NCBI GenBank assembly: GCA_964461455.1
Contig: CAYWUJ010000020.1
Coordinates: 1-41,382 of the forward strand
Length of the DNA stretch: 41,382 bases
From: UBA1413 sp964461455
Lineage (GTDB): Bacteria > Bacteroidota > Bacteroidia > Bacteroidales > Prolixibacteraceae
Reading direction: 5' to 3'
Shown here piece after piece: positions 16,673-25,723 of the stretch. How positions within the stretch are numbered: position 1 is the first letter of the stretch; every line of letters starts with the position of its first letter. The notes under the pieces were generated by a model. That model did no database searches. It saw nothing but the letters and a program-made list of their open reading frames with translations, and was not told the DNA's origin. Made by a program: the position numbers and the translations under genes.

Positions 16673-17836
16673 TCAGGTCCATTTTCCCAGTGTGGTATAC
16701 ACCTGGTACAATCCCCTGGGAACATGAAAAAAGCCCTTCCATTTGCCGCCCTTCAGCGGGAGTAAAACCTCACCGCGGCGGTTCAGGTAGCCGAACCACT
16801 CGCCGAATTCCGGATCGGGAAAGTGGGACCAGGTATAGTCGTGGACCTTTTCGAACCAGCTGAGGCATTTCTTATCTCCGGTCAGCTGAAAGCCCTTGGC
16901 CAGGGTGATCAGGGTTTCCATGTGGACCCACCAGAGCTTCTGGTCCCATTCGAGCTGTTGCAAGGGATGGCCTTTGACATCCATGAAATAGAAGATGCCG
17001 CCGTATTGGGGGTCCCAGCCATGCTCCAGGGTACGCAGGGCGATGTCGACGGCCCGGCGGGCCAGGGCAGGGCGCTTCAGCCGTACCGACAGGTCCATGA
17101 TAAACCACATGGCCTCGATGGCATGCCCGGGATTCAGAAGCCTCCCCTCAAAGGAATCGTTGAAACTTCCGTCGGGGTTCACGTTTTCAAGAATCAACCC
17201 CGTATCGGGCTGGTAAAAGACTTCCATCACCTCATGCAGTACCTGGTCGATGGTCTCCTCCACCCTTTCCTGAGTAAGAAGATGCTCAATCTCGAGGGAG
17301 AGGTTGCACAGGATCATGGGCAGCGAGAATCCCTTCAGTGGGCGGGTGCCGGGCATCGTCTTGGTGAAGCGGCCTTTGGGATCGGTGGCACGGCGGAGGA
17401 TATTCTCAAAGGTGCGCAGGGCCATCTCGCCGTATTGCTGATCACCCGTAGCCCGGAAAAGCTGCCCGAAGGCCATGGTGGCAAAACAGTCGCTGAAAAT
17501 ATTGTAGGGAGCCACCAGCGGCTTCCCCTCACGGGTAAGGGAAAAATACCAGTTAAGGTTTCCGTCGTGTCCGTATTTCTGCAGGAACTCCGCCCCGTGA
17601 AGCGCCATATCGAGCCATTCAGGCCGTTGCTCCACCCGGTTATACAACGAGGAAAACATCCACACCTCGCGTCCCTGCAGCCAGATGAACTTATCGCTGT
17701 CAAAGACCTTGCCCTGCCGGTCGAGACAGGTGAAATACCCGCCGTGTTCCCGGTCGGGGGAGAACTTCTCCCAGAAGGGAACCACATTGTCAAGCAGCTC
17801 CGACTTGTATTGCTGAATCAGCTGTTTTACTTCCAT
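16673..17836 (-). CDS. nanE: N-acylglucosamine 2-epimerase (ManNAc to GlcNAc)
   Basis: The 387-residue protein belongs to the AGE family of alpha/alpha barrels and interconverts ManNAc and GlcNAc after the lyase step. Family segments include FIWLQGREVWMFSSLYN, NWYFSLTREGKPL, SLPMILCNLSLEIEHL, LNPGHAIEAMWFIMD with a catalytic His, and KLWWVHMETL with a second His. Near the C-terminus WKGFFHVPRGLYQ closes the active site. The length matches the animal and Bacteroidota AGE enzymes. It differs from the unrelated E. coli NanE (ManNAc-6-P epimerase), so downstream phosphorylation would act on GlcNAc. It lies between the mutarotase and nanT genes. Confidence 0.92.
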   Translation of the reverse strand: MEVKQLIQQYKSELLDNVVPFWEKFSPDREHGGYFTCLDRQGKVFDSDKFIWLQGREVWMFSSLYNRVEQRPEWLDMALHGAEFLQKYGHDGNLNWYFSLTREGKPLVAPYNIFSDCFATMAFGQLFRATGDQQYGEMALRTFENILRRATDPKGRFTKTMPGTRPLKGFSLPMILCNLSLEIEHLLTQERVEETIDQVLHEVMEVFYQPDTGLILENVNPDGSFNDSFEGRLLNPGHAIEAMWFIMDLSVRLKRPALARRAVDIALRTLEHGWDPQYGGIFYFMDVKGHPLQQLEWDQKLWWVHMETLITLAKGFQLTGDKKCLSWFEKVHDYTWSHFPDPEFGEWFGYLNRRGEVLLPLKGGKWKGFFHVPRGLYQVYTTLGKWT

Positions 17837-17883
17837 ACGAAATTTCCTGTTATTACCTCCGGAAGGGCCCGGCGGAGCATTTC

Positions 17884-19086
17884 TTATTTGAGTCTGAAAG
17901 CGGTGATGCCGGGGGTCCTGACGCCCGGACGGACTTCTCCTCCGGGGATGATGACCAGATCATTCCAGCAAAAGGCCACCGTAGTGACCGGCAGTCCTTC
18001 GGGGGCTTCCCCGATAACCGACCATTCCCTGCGGATCGTATGGTAGGCCATGACCTCCCTGATAAAACCGGGATGATTGCTCAGCAGGGAATCCTTCTCC
18101 CGCAGAAGTGCCGTTTTCAGGGAGTCCTCCGCCACCGCCAGGGCATTGTTCAGTTTTTCGGTCTGGTTGAAATAGATCCCCGGATCGCCGCCGAAGAGCA
18201 CGATCTGGTTTTTTCCCGCGGCTATGCCGGTTCCTGCCGACAGGGGAAGGGGCTTTCCCTCCTTCATGATATCGCCCTCCCGGGTCCACTCCCCTGTGGA
18301 AGGGGTGAATTTCCAGATATCGCTGAAAAAGGTATGAACATCGGTGGTCTTGTTGCGCCCTCCGAAGAGGTAAACGCACTCCTCTGTCCCGTCATTATGG
18401 GCAGCCACGACACTATGGGAGAGGGGCACGGGAAGGGAAGGCAGCCTTTGCCATCCTTTTTCCGACTCCCCGGGGTCCAGGAGCATAAAGGCATCCACCG
18501 CCCCGGAAGCATCGAGTCCGCCGGCCAGGTATACCTTCCCGCCAGCCATGGTCGCCCCCGGAGAGGTCAGCGGAACCGGAAGGGATGGGTATGGGCTGAT
18601 CACCACTTTCCCCTCTTCAACCGTTAGCAGGAAAACATCGGGGATGGGACCTTTTTCAGTCTCCCCTCCCATGGTCAGGATTCCCTCATCGAGAGAGAGG
18701 CATGCCGCATAGGCCATCGGGTAAGGAAGCCGTTGTGCAGCCATTTTCCAGACGAAATTACCCTGACTGTCTTTTCCGAGCAGGAAAATCTCGTCGTGGT
18801 AGCTCTTGGCACCGCCGCGCCAGGGCATTTCCCCCTCGAAATTGGCACCCCCGGCCACCAGGAGGTAGTCTCCGCTGACACCCGCCACCGGACCTGCCAG
18901 TCCGGGCTGTACCGCCTTACCCGCAACGGGGGGCATCACGGGAAATTCCACGCCCTTGATGCTGCTCACCTCATTCTCACGGTCAGCACACGAAGCTGCA
19001 AAAAAAGCCGCCATGGTCACCAATATTAAAAAATGAATACTACCTTTTCGAGAAGAGAGGTTCCATCTGTAACGCCTGCACATCAT
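17884..19086 (-). CDS. nanM: Kelch-repeat sialic acid mutarotase, lipoprotein (NanM-like)
   Basis: This secreted beta-propeller has several Kelch-type motifs (LLVAGGANF, ILTMGGET, VYLAGGLDA, VYLFGGRN, IVLFGGDPG, VIIPGGEV), the layout of the cyclically permuted mutarotase family. It speeds conversion of the released alpha-anomer of Neu5Ac to the beta form. The N-terminus has a hydrophobic stretch ending in the lipobox AASC, so the mature protein is probably lipid-anchored. The start is uncertain: ATG 19086 or 19083 puts Arg/Lys ahead of the hydrophobic core but overlaps nanA by up to 47 bases. ATG 19014 avoids the overlap but leaves no basic n-region. It sits between the lyase and epimerase genes. 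Confidence 0.85.
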   Translation of the reverse strand: MMCRRYRWNLSSRKGSIHFLILVTMAAFFAASCADRENEVSSIKGVEFPVMPPVAGKAVQPGLAGPVAGVSGDYLLVAGGANFEGEMPWRGGAKSYHDEIFLLGKDSQGNFVWKMAAQRLPYPMAYAACLSLDEGILTMGGETEKGPIPDVFLLTVEEGKVVISPYPSLPVPLTSPGATMAGGKVYLAGGLDASGAVDAFMLLDPGESEKGWQRLPSLPVPLSHSVVAAHNDGTEECVYLFGGRNKTTDVHTFFSDIWKFTPSTGEWTREGDIMKEGKPLPLSAGTGIAAGKNQIVLFGGDPGIYFNQTEKLNNALAVAEDSLKTALLREKDSLLSNHPGFIREVMAYHTIRREWSVIGEAPEGLPVTTVAFCWNDLVIIPGGEVRPGVRTPGITAFRLK

Positions 19087-19963
19087 CCTTAAATTTTTCA
19101 ACCATGTCAGCACTCATATTTTTCACCGGAAGCCTGAAATGGCCGAAGTCAAAGCCGAGGTATTTCATGTAGGCTTTTCCGGTGGCAATGCCGCCGTATT
19201 TTCCCAGCAGGCGGATCATATCGATCGATTGCTGCTGCAGCCTGCGTGCCGCCGCCAGATCACCCCGGTCAAAGGCGTCGATCATATCGTAGTAAAGGGG
19301 TGCGGCATAGTTGAAGGTACTTCCCACCCCGCTGCGGCATCCCAGCACCAGGGCCGACAGCATATTCTCATCACGGCCCCACATCATATCGTATTTGCCG
19401 TCCATGAAATGGATGCAGCTCAGGAAATCCATGAAATCCTCATGGGTGTATTTGATTCCGGCCAGATTGGGAATCATCGACGAGGCCTCCTGCAGGAAAT
19501 CGAACATGGGAACATAGCACCCGGTCAGCACCGGGATGTGGTAAAAGTAGACCGGTAGTTGGGGAACCGCTTCTGCAATGCAGGCGCAGAACTCGGCCAG
19601 CTGCTTTGCCCCGGCAGGCTTGAAGTAGTAAGGGGCCAGAATGGCAATGGCATCAACCCCGGCCTCTGCCGAATGAAGGGCGCTGTCAATGGACTCGCTG
19701 TAGGAAGTCCCTCCCACCAGGTTGATCACTTTGATATTTTTGTTTTTGGCAGCTGCCGTCCACGCTTCCGTGATCACGATTTTCTCCTTTTGGGAAAGAG
19801 AAACCCCTTCGCCCGTGGAGCCGTTGATAAACGCACCTACCACCCTGTTCTTTTCCAGGAATTCACAATAGCCCGGAATCGCTTCCGGCATAATCTCACC
19901 AGCGCCGTTCAGAGGGGCAAACGGTGCGGCAATCAAACCTTCGAATTTTATCATTTCTTTCAT
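19040..19963 (-). CDS. nanA: N-acetylneuraminate lyase
   Basis: The 307-residue TIM-barrel enzyme of the DapA/NAL family splits Neu5Ac into ManNAc and pyruvate. GSTGEG at 48-53 is the pyruvate carboxylate site. Tyr141 in YFYHIP is the proton relay, and Lys171 in LAGIKYTHEDF is the Schiff-base lysine. YYHIP-type and IKYTHEDF-type segments separate lyases from dihydrodipicolinate synthases, and the sialic acid context agrees. ATG 19963 is chosen for the family N-terminus (IKFEGLIAAPFAPLN); ATG 19954 is an alternative. The gene begins inside the 3' end of nanS in another frame. Confidence 0.95.
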   Translation of the reverse strand: MKEMIKFEGLIAAPFAPLNGAGEIMPEAIPGYCEFLEKNRVVGAFINGSTGEGVSLSQKEKIVITEAWTAAAKNKNIKVINLVGGTSYSESIDSALHSAEAGVDAIAILAPYYFKPAGAKQLAEFCACIAEAVPQLPVYFYHIPVLTGCYVPMFDFLQEASSMIPNLAGIKYTHEDFMDFLSCIHFMDGKYDMMWGRDENMLSALVLGCRSGVGSTFNYAAPLYYDMIDAFDRGDLAAARRLQQQSIDMIRLLGKYGGIATGKAYMKYLGFDFGHFRLPVKNMSADMVEKFKDDVQALQMEPLFSKR

Positions 19964-22184
19964 ATTCTGAAATTTTCTTTTTGTTAATGAGAAAAGTGGA
20001 TGCCGGCAGTCCGGCCTCATTGACCAGGTTCCCGCGTGAAAACGGTTTCCATCCATATCTGACGGTCTGAATCTCCCGGCCTGATTCTTCAACAATCAAT
20101 TTGTTCCCCTTCAGCCTCCCGGAAGCCGGCCTGAAAATGGCGTCGGTTCCGGCCACCTCCAGTTCACGAAGGGGTTTTCCATCCGATGTCTTCAGTTTCC
20201 GGGCCGACTTAAATGTAACGACCAATCCCGCGTGGGTTTTTGTGACTTTTCCCGGAACCGGACCTTCCGATACGACCCTGCGTTCATACACCCTGCCGAG
20301 GGCCTGAAGGGCGAACCTTTCGCCGACTTCCCTTTTTTGGACAGGGTGAACATCGAGGGAATCGCCGATGTCGGAAGTCACCACCATGGCGGTATGCGGG
20401 ATCTGTTCCGCCAGTTGCCGCTGCACATCCCTGAAGTGGGGCCATGTGGGGCGGTCGATGCTGGAAAGCTGGGCGAAAAAGAAGGGCAGTTGCTGATCGT
20501 TCCAAAATTCCCGCCAGGAATGGACCAATTCAGTGAAGGAGGTCCGGTAAAGTTCGGGATGGTGGGCATTGGATTCCCCCTGGTACCAAAGCACGCCCTG
20601 AATGGGGAAACGCCCCAGCGGCGCAATGCCGGCTTCAAAAATATAGCCCGGATCATAGGGATGCCGTTGTAAAGAATTACTGCTTAAAGAGATATTTTTG
20701 GAAGTCCGCTGTCTGACCCACTCAAATATAAAATCGTTTTTACTCCTGTTGGGAAAAACATCGACCAGCACAGGATGGAATTCCAGGGTTTTCCGGTCGA
20801 TAAACGATTCAATGGGTGCGCCCCCGACCGCCACCACGACCAGTCCCACGGGGACGTCGAGGTTCCGGCGCAGGTTCCGGCCGAAATAATAGCCGATGGC
20901 CGAAAACCCGGGTGCTGTTTCCGGGGAGCAGGATTGCCAGGAGCCTTCAAAATAATCAAGGGCATTGATCCTGTTGAGCGAAACAGAATCAAAAGCGATG
21001 TCGTTGGTCCTGACCAATCCCCTGTAATTAAAAAACCGGAGCTTGGCATCGGTGGTGTTCCGGGCTTCCGCCGGTCCGTTTTCAGACCCTTTCAGTTCGA
21101 ATTCCATGTTCGACTGCCCCGAACAGAGCCACACTTCCCCCACCAGGAGATCACTCCAGTCGACCTGCAAAGCTCCGTTGACCCTGATCTGAAGCGGGTA
21201 AGGTCCGCCGGCCGGCAGTGGCGGCAGGATGATTTTCCAGCGGCCATCGCTGCCCGTTGCAGTTTCCGAAGTGAGGGTATGGAAGGTCACCGTGATGGTG
21301 TCGTTGCTGTTGGCGACCCCATAAATCTCCACGGGTTTATTCTGCTGGAATACCATATGTTCCCCAAAGAGCGGGGCCAGCCGGAAACCGCCATAATCGC
21401 CGGTCAGGGCCGCGTACACCGTTTGGGCAATGATTTCCGCCCCTACGGCATCGGGATGAAGGTTATCGGCAAACAAATCAGGCCTTTTGCTGAGCGGCGC
21501 ATTTAAATCGATCACCCGGGCCCCTGTATTCCGGGCCACCTGTCTGATCTGTTCCTGGATCTGCCAGTACCAGTCACGGGTTCCCGACCTGAACCTCGGA
21601 TGCCCCGTGAAGATCGGCGTCATCAGGCAGATGTAAACTCTTGGGGAAGCGCCTGATTCCGTTTTGAAAGAGGAGATCAGCCGCTGGTAATCCCCCATGA
21701 AATCATCGCGGTAGTTGGGCCAGTTCCGGGGATCGGTATCGTTGAGCCCCAGGTGAATGATCACCACGTCGGGCAAAAACTCAAGTGCGTTGCGGTACTC
21801 TTCGGTTTTCACATAAGGGTTGTGGCCTTTGGAAAGCAGGGTGGCGCCGCTGCGTCCGAAATTTCCGACCAGGTAATCCTCCCCGAGCATGGCCTGCAGC
21901 CGCGCCGGGTAACTATCGTGATCCCGGTTGGTCAGGCCATATCCGAAAGTCACCGAATTCCCCACACAGGCAATCCTTTGGGGTCTCTCCCAAGGGTGCT
22001 GCCCGCTGACACGGTTCTGACCGGGTGCCGCGGAAATCTGCAGCACCAGCAAAAAGATAAACGTGATCAGACGATTCCTCAGGATGGAATTCCCGGTAAT
22101 GCCGGAATCCCCGTCCGCAGACCCATTGCTTCCGGCAAACCTGCCGGAATGTGCAAAAAATCCTATGTGATTGGATGCTGACAA
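19896..22184 (-). CDS. nanS: Two-domain sialate O-acetylesterase NanS
   Basis: The protein of about 760 residues carries two esterase units. The first (about 70-260) is a GDSL/SGNH hydrolase with CVGNSVTFGYG, GLNDTD and DNLHPDAVG. The second (about 275-730) is a sialate O-acetylesterase with CSGQSNMEF, VPVGLVVVAVGG and LWYQGESN. Removal of O-acetyl groups lets the sialidase and lyase act on mucin sialic acids. A hydrophobic export segment (LITFIFLLVLQISAA) follows RNR, but no ATG precedes it in frame. TTG 22184, directly behind the nanH stop, and TTG 22211 are the only conventional starts. The C-terminus runs about 25 residues past the usual end and overlaps nanA by 68 bases. Confidence 0.9.
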   Translation of the reverse strand: MSASNHIGFFAHSGRFAGSNGSADGDSGITGNSILRNRLITFIFLLVLQISAAPGQNRVSGQHPWERPQRIACVGNSVTFGYGLTNRDHDSYPARLQAMLGEDYLVGNFGRSGATLLSKGHNPYVKTEEYRNALEFLPDVVIIHLGLNDTDPRNWPNYRDDFMGDYQRLISSFKTESGASPRVYICLMTPIFTGHPRFRSGTRDWYWQIQEQIRQVARNTGARVIDLNAPLSKRPDLFADNLHPDAVGAEIIAQTVYAALTGDYGGFRLAPLFGEHMVFQQNKPVEIYGVANSNDTITVTFHTLTSETATGSDGRWKIILPPLPAGGPYPLQIRVNGALQVDWSDLLVGEVWLCSGQSNMEFELKGSENGPAEARNTTDAKLRFFNYRGLVRTNDIAFDSVSLNRINALDYFEGSWQSCSPETAPGFSAIGYYFGRNLRRNLDVPVGLVVVAVGGAPIESFIDRKTLEFHPVLVDVFPNRSKNDFIFEWVRQRTSKNISLSSNSLQRHPYDPGYIFEAGIAPLGRFPIQGVLWYQGESNAHHPELYRTSFTELVHSWREFWNDQQLPFFFAQLSSIDRPTWPHFRDVQRQLAEQIPHTAMVVTSDIGDSLDVHPVQKREVGERFALQALGRVYERRVVSEGPVPGKVTKTHAGLVVTFKSARKLKTSDGKPLRELEVAGTDAIFRPASGRLKGNKLIVEESGREIQTVRYGWKPFSRGNLVNEAGLPASTFLINKKKISEYERNDKIRRFDCRTVCPSERRW

Positions 22185-22185
22185 C

Positions 22186-23841
22186 TCAATAATCCAAAAG
22201 GCCTTTAACAATATCTTTTACCGGGATTTTCTGGAAGAACAACTCCTTTGTTCCCTCGTATAGGATGCCGACGTTGTTTTCGTCGACCATGGTCATGCAG
22301 GAATAACCGTACCCCCCTGCCGCATTGAGTTCGACCTGGTATTCAACCGGCCAGGTAAGGCCATCATCGAGGCTTGCCTTGATGGTCATATGGGTGCGCG
22401 CCTCCTTGTTGTTGGGGTTGGAGAAGAAAAGCACCTGTTTTTTAACGCCATCGATCGTCATGTCAGCGCTGATGATGCTGGCCATGCAGTTGGGTTCGGG
22501 GAGGGCGCCGTTGGAAGAGGGGTGCACTTCCCAGGTTTTTCCCAGGTCGGCAGAAGTAGCCACGGCGCGGCCGTTGGTTTCTCCCTTATCACGGCGGTTC
22601 CGGTCGTCACGCATGTTGAGCATGAGGCGGCCATCGGCCAGTTCTACCACCTGGGCTTCCGTGGTGTTGGATTTTGCCCCGGTGCCGATTTGCCAGGAGT
22701 TGCCGCCATCGGTGCTGGTCACTACCGTGGAATGACAGGTATAGGGTCCTCCGTCGAGTGACTTTTCGCCAATGTCTGCCTTAAACTGGGCCGGGAAAAC
22801 CAGGGTTCCGTCGCTTGTGGTGATGCCCCGTCCCGGGCCCTGCAACAAAAGCTGCCAGGAAGGATCCTTGATCTGGCTGGTGATGTTGACCGGTTCCGAC
22901 CAGGTCAGACCATCATCGGTACTTTTCACCAGAACAAACTGTCCGGTTTCTTCGGGTCTCATGCCGGGTTTGGAAGCCCACCAGAGCATCTGGTCGGGTG
23001 CCGAGCCGCTCATCCAGAGAGCGGCGACCCACAGGGTCTGGTTGATGTGGTCATAGAGGACACAGGGATCACCGATGCCGTTGAGCCTGTGCGGCCGGCC
23101 GCCATATTCCCCCATGTCCATAATCACTTTCATGGGTTCCCAGCTCTGGCCCCCGTCGGTGCTGCGGCTCATCCCAATGTCCACATCTTCCTGAAGGTCC
23201 TTGCTGTTGTTGTACCGGTTGTCATAAACCGCAATCAGGGTCCCCTTGCCTGTCGTCACCAGTCCGGGTATCCGGTAGGTATCGCAGCTGTCCTGTCCGG
23301 CAGCCCGCAGCACCAGGGCAGCCCGGTGAACATAGCTCTCGCCGGGTTTGACCGTCAGCGCTTTATAATTCTTGAAGGAGAGTTGGATTTCCCCGATGCC
23401 AAACCGGGTCAACAGATCGGCTTCTGGTTTTATAAGGAAATCAAAATGGAGAAAATGGGAACTTCCTGACAGTTCCAGGTTTCCGTCAAAGACCACTTTG
23501 CCCGGAACAGGACCTGAGGATGCGAATTCCAGGGACTTCTCACCATCAGAATAATTCACCCTGACAGAATCCACTCCCGAAAGTTCACTCCCTTCGGTAA
23601 AGAGAACTGTTACCCGTTCGAGAACCGGGGACTTTTCCATTTCAGAAAACCCTAAAACAACCGTGAAGCACTTTTCATTGAGTTCTCCGGTAAACATCGG
23701 TACTCTGGCCGGGGATATTTCCATCCCTGTGACCATCTCCCCGATGGCGGGCTTGGTGATGTTTTTACATTGCCAGGCCAGGGGCATCAGAAGGGCCCCC
23801 AGAAGCAGGGCCAACGGGAAGTTAACTTTCCTCATTTGCAT
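22186..23841 (-). CDS. nanH: Exo-alpha-sialidase, GH33, probable lipoprotein
   Basis: The 551-residue enzyme releases terminal sialic acid from glycans. A hydrophobic signal segment ends at Cys25 (LAWQC), an imperfect lipobox. An N-terminal beta-sandwich (about 35-165), typical of Bacteroidales sialidases, precedes the six-bladed propeller. The propeller starts with the YRIP motif at 189-192, which holds the first catalytic Arg. Asp-boxes are visible at about 227-234, 307-314, 376-383, 430-437 and 490-497. Further active-site residues are likely in NMRDDRNR and AGGYGYSCM. It lies behind nanU after a 279-base gap with a hairpin, and its stop abuts the nanS start. Confidence 0.95.
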   Translation of the reverse strand: MQMRKVNFPLALLLGALLMPLAWQCKNITKPAIGEMVTGMEISPARVPMFTGELNEKCFTVVLGFSEMEKSPVLERVTVLFTEGSELSGVDSVRVNYSDGEKSLEFASSGPVPGKVVFDGNLELSGSSHFLHFDFLIKPEADLLTRFGIGEIQLSFKNYKALTVKPGESYVHRAALVLRAAGQDSCDTYRIPGLVTTGKGTLIAVYDNRYNNSKDLQEDVDIGMSRSTDGGQSWEPMKVIMDMGEYGGRPHRLNGIGDPCVLYDHINQTLWVAALWMSGSAPDQMLWWASKPGMRPEETGQFVLVKSTDDGLTWSEPVNITSQIKDPSWQLLLQGPGRGITTSDGTLVFPAQFKADIGEKSLDGGPYTCHSTVVTSTDGGNSWQIGTGAKSNTTEAQVVELADGRLMLNMRDDRNRRDKGETNGRAVATSADLGKTWEVHPSSNGALPEPNCMASIISADMTIDGVKKQVLFFSNPNNKEARTHMTIKASLDDGLTWPVEYQVELNAAGGYGYSCMTMVDENNVGILYEGTKELFFQKIPVKDIVKGLLDY

Positions 23842-23990
23842 CTGTTTTAAAAATTTGTCTGTTATGTTAAAATCAGCCTGTAGTCAGACAGGTCTGCCAG
23901 AGGCCTGCATTTCGGGATGCAATTTAGCATTCTTTCCTCAGAGGATTCCCGGGGCTTGATCTAATAAGGTGCAGTCAGGATGATCAGGTA

Positions 23991-24016
23991 AAGGAACCCG
24001 GCGAACCGGGTTCCTT
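23991..24016 (-). promoter_or_regulatory. Strong hairpin between nanU and nanH
   Basis: On the reverse-strand transcript AAGGAACCCGG pairs perfectly with CCGGGTTCCTT around a TTCG loop, an 11-base stem. It begins about 104 bases after the nanU stop and lies 150 bases before nanH. The run after the stem (TACCTG) is not T-rich, so it is probably a partial terminator, or a 3'-end protecting or processing element, that raises SusC/SusD mRNA relative to the enzymes. The rest of the 279-base gap shows no gene and no TAnnTTTG element. Confidence 0.6.
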
Positions 24017-24120
24017 CCTGTACAACTCAAATCTATCAAATCTATGAACCTTCATATCCCCGGAATCACGGGAAAGTTTTTTAAATCAATACCTGCTGTG
24101 AGGATTACACCAAAGCATTA

Positions 24121-25692
24121 TTACGGCTTCGAAGTCGTATAGCCCGGGGTCTGGTTCACCAGGGGATCATTGGTCCAGATGGCCTTTTCGATGGGCCACA
24201 GCACCATATGGGCCTGGGTGGCCTTATTCAGAACGCCGTAAGGGTGAGCAGGATTCTCAAATACCAGGAAGTCAGCTCCGTATTTCATCCGCCGCATATC
24301 GTACCATGCTTTGCCTTCATGGACAAACTCCTTGTTACGTTCGGCAAAAATGGCCAGTTCGTTGTTATCCTTTGTGGAATTCACAAAGGGAGTCGGGTCG
24401 GGGTCGGGGAAGAAAGCCCGGTCGCGGATCTGCCTGACATAAGATGAGGGGTCTCCGCCTTCCGCATTGGCAATTTCTGCCAGCATCAGCAAGCGGTCGG
24501 CCTCACGGTAAACCGTCCAGTCATCGGCAAAATAACGCTTGTTGGCGCTGATGACACCCAGGAATTTCACCAGGGCCGTATTCCTGATATTGACCTGGTA
24601 GGGGGGAGTCCCGGTTGTGGTCACCTTATAATAATCATAAAAGGTCACATCCCTCCGTTTATCCTTCACATCGTAGGATTTGAACAACTCGAAAGTATAG
24701 CCGTAACGCTGGATGATCTGGGTGGAGTTGGAAGCCACAATCACCAGGGGATCAACGAGCAGGGGTCCACTGGCCAGGGAGTCCTTGTAATGGAGGTTGT
24801 CGAAGTTGTAGGTGGAATAAAGGTAATAGGAATAGGTCGGCATTTCGGCTTCTCCCACCTGATACCTGAGGGCAAAGATGACTTCGTTATTGTTTTTCTT
24901 GTTGTAGGCAAACACATCGGCAAAATTGGGCATCAGGCTGGTCCCGGAAATTCCGTTCAAGGCGCTTTTTGCCTCGGCCAGGTCGGCGGTGGTTCCATAC
25001 ACTTTGGCCGACCAGAGGTAGACTTCTCCCTTGAGCATCAGGGTAGCCCGGGGGCTCCAGAGGCTCTTGTCGGCCGGACTGGCGGAATTACCGAAATTGG
25101 TGACCGATTTGGTCAGGTCGCCTTTAATGGCGGCGAGGACTTCGGCTTCGGTGGCACGGGCTTTCCGCAGAGTGACAGGGTCGGTATTTCCGTTCAGTAC
25201 TTCGGGTTCCAGCCAAAGGGGAACTCCCCCGTAAGTACGTAACAGGTGAAAATAGTAGAACGCCCGTAATCCGTAGGCCTGTCCCAGATAATAACCCTTT
25301 TGGGCTTCACTGAGGAAGTCAATGGCTTCCACTTTTTGAATAAAGAGGTTGACCTGCAGAATTCGTCCGTAAAACCCTGCCCAGCTGGTCACTCCGGGTG
25401 AATTCTCATCGATGCGCTGCTCAATGATGGGCAGTTCGTTCAGCGATGTATTCTGACGGTCAATGTTGCTGTAGTTGCTGCTTCTCATTTCACCCAGGCG
25501 CACAAACATGAATTGGTGATCACGAAGTTGCTTGTGCATTCCTACCATAAAGTTGGACACCTGGGCTTCATTCTGCCAGTAGTTCCCATCCCCGAAATAA
25601 TCTATGGGGGCAAGATCAAGCGCCTCCTGGCAAGATACCGCGGTCAACAGAAATATTACCGTTGCTCCAATTAAATATCTTAACTTTTTCAT
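24121..25692 (-). CDS. nanU: SusD-family sialic acid-binding lipoprotein
   Basis: The 523-residue product has a signal peptide ending in the lipobox AVSC (MKKLRYLIGATVIFLLTAVSC), so it is lipid-anchored at the cell surface. SusD hallmarks are LGQAYGLRAFYYFHLLRTYGGVPL, with its TPR-like helix, and the C-terminal AERNKEFVHEGKAWYDMRRM. It would capture sialic acid or sialylated sugar for the TonB-dependent partner directly upstream. The frame opens eight codons earlier, but ATG 25692 gives the proper signal peptide and a 31-base gap to nanO. Confidence 0.95.
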   Translation of the reverse strand: MKKLRYLIGATVIFLLTAVSCQEALDLAPIDYFGDGNYWQNEAQVSNFMVGMHKQLRDHQFMFVRLGEMRSSNYSNIDRQNTSLNELPIIEQRIDENSPGVTSWAGFYGRILQVNLFIQKVEAIDFLSEAQKGYYLGQAYGLRAFYYFHLLRTYGGVPLWLEPEVLNGNTDPVTLRKARATEAEVLAAIKGDLTKSVTNFGNSASPADKSLWSPRATLMLKGEVYLWSAKVYGTTADLAEAKSALNGISGTSLMPNFADVFAYNKKNNNEVIFALRYQVGEAEMPTYSYYLYSTYNFDNLHYKDSLASGPLLVDPLVIVASNSTQIIQRYGYTFELFKSYDVKDKRRDVTFYDYYKVTTTGTPPYQVNIRNTALVKFLGVISANKRYFADDWTVYREADRLLMLAEIANAEGGDPSSYVRQIRDRAFFPDPDPTPFVNSTKDNNELAIFAERNKEFVHEGKAWYDMRRMKYGADFLVFENPAHPYGVLNKATQAHMVLWPIEKAIWTNDPLVNQTPGYTTSKP

Positions 25693-25723
25693 TTTTTTCT
25701 CTATTAATGATGACAATTCACTC

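Noticed and set aside
16823..18046. Forward open frame of 407 codons across the epimerase and mutarotase genes
   Set aside because: It spans two certain reverse-strand genes and the gap between them, and its translation shows no family features.
20775..21506. Forward frame of 243 codons opposite nanS
   Set aside because: It lies wholly inside the two-domain esterase gene and has no start context or motif.
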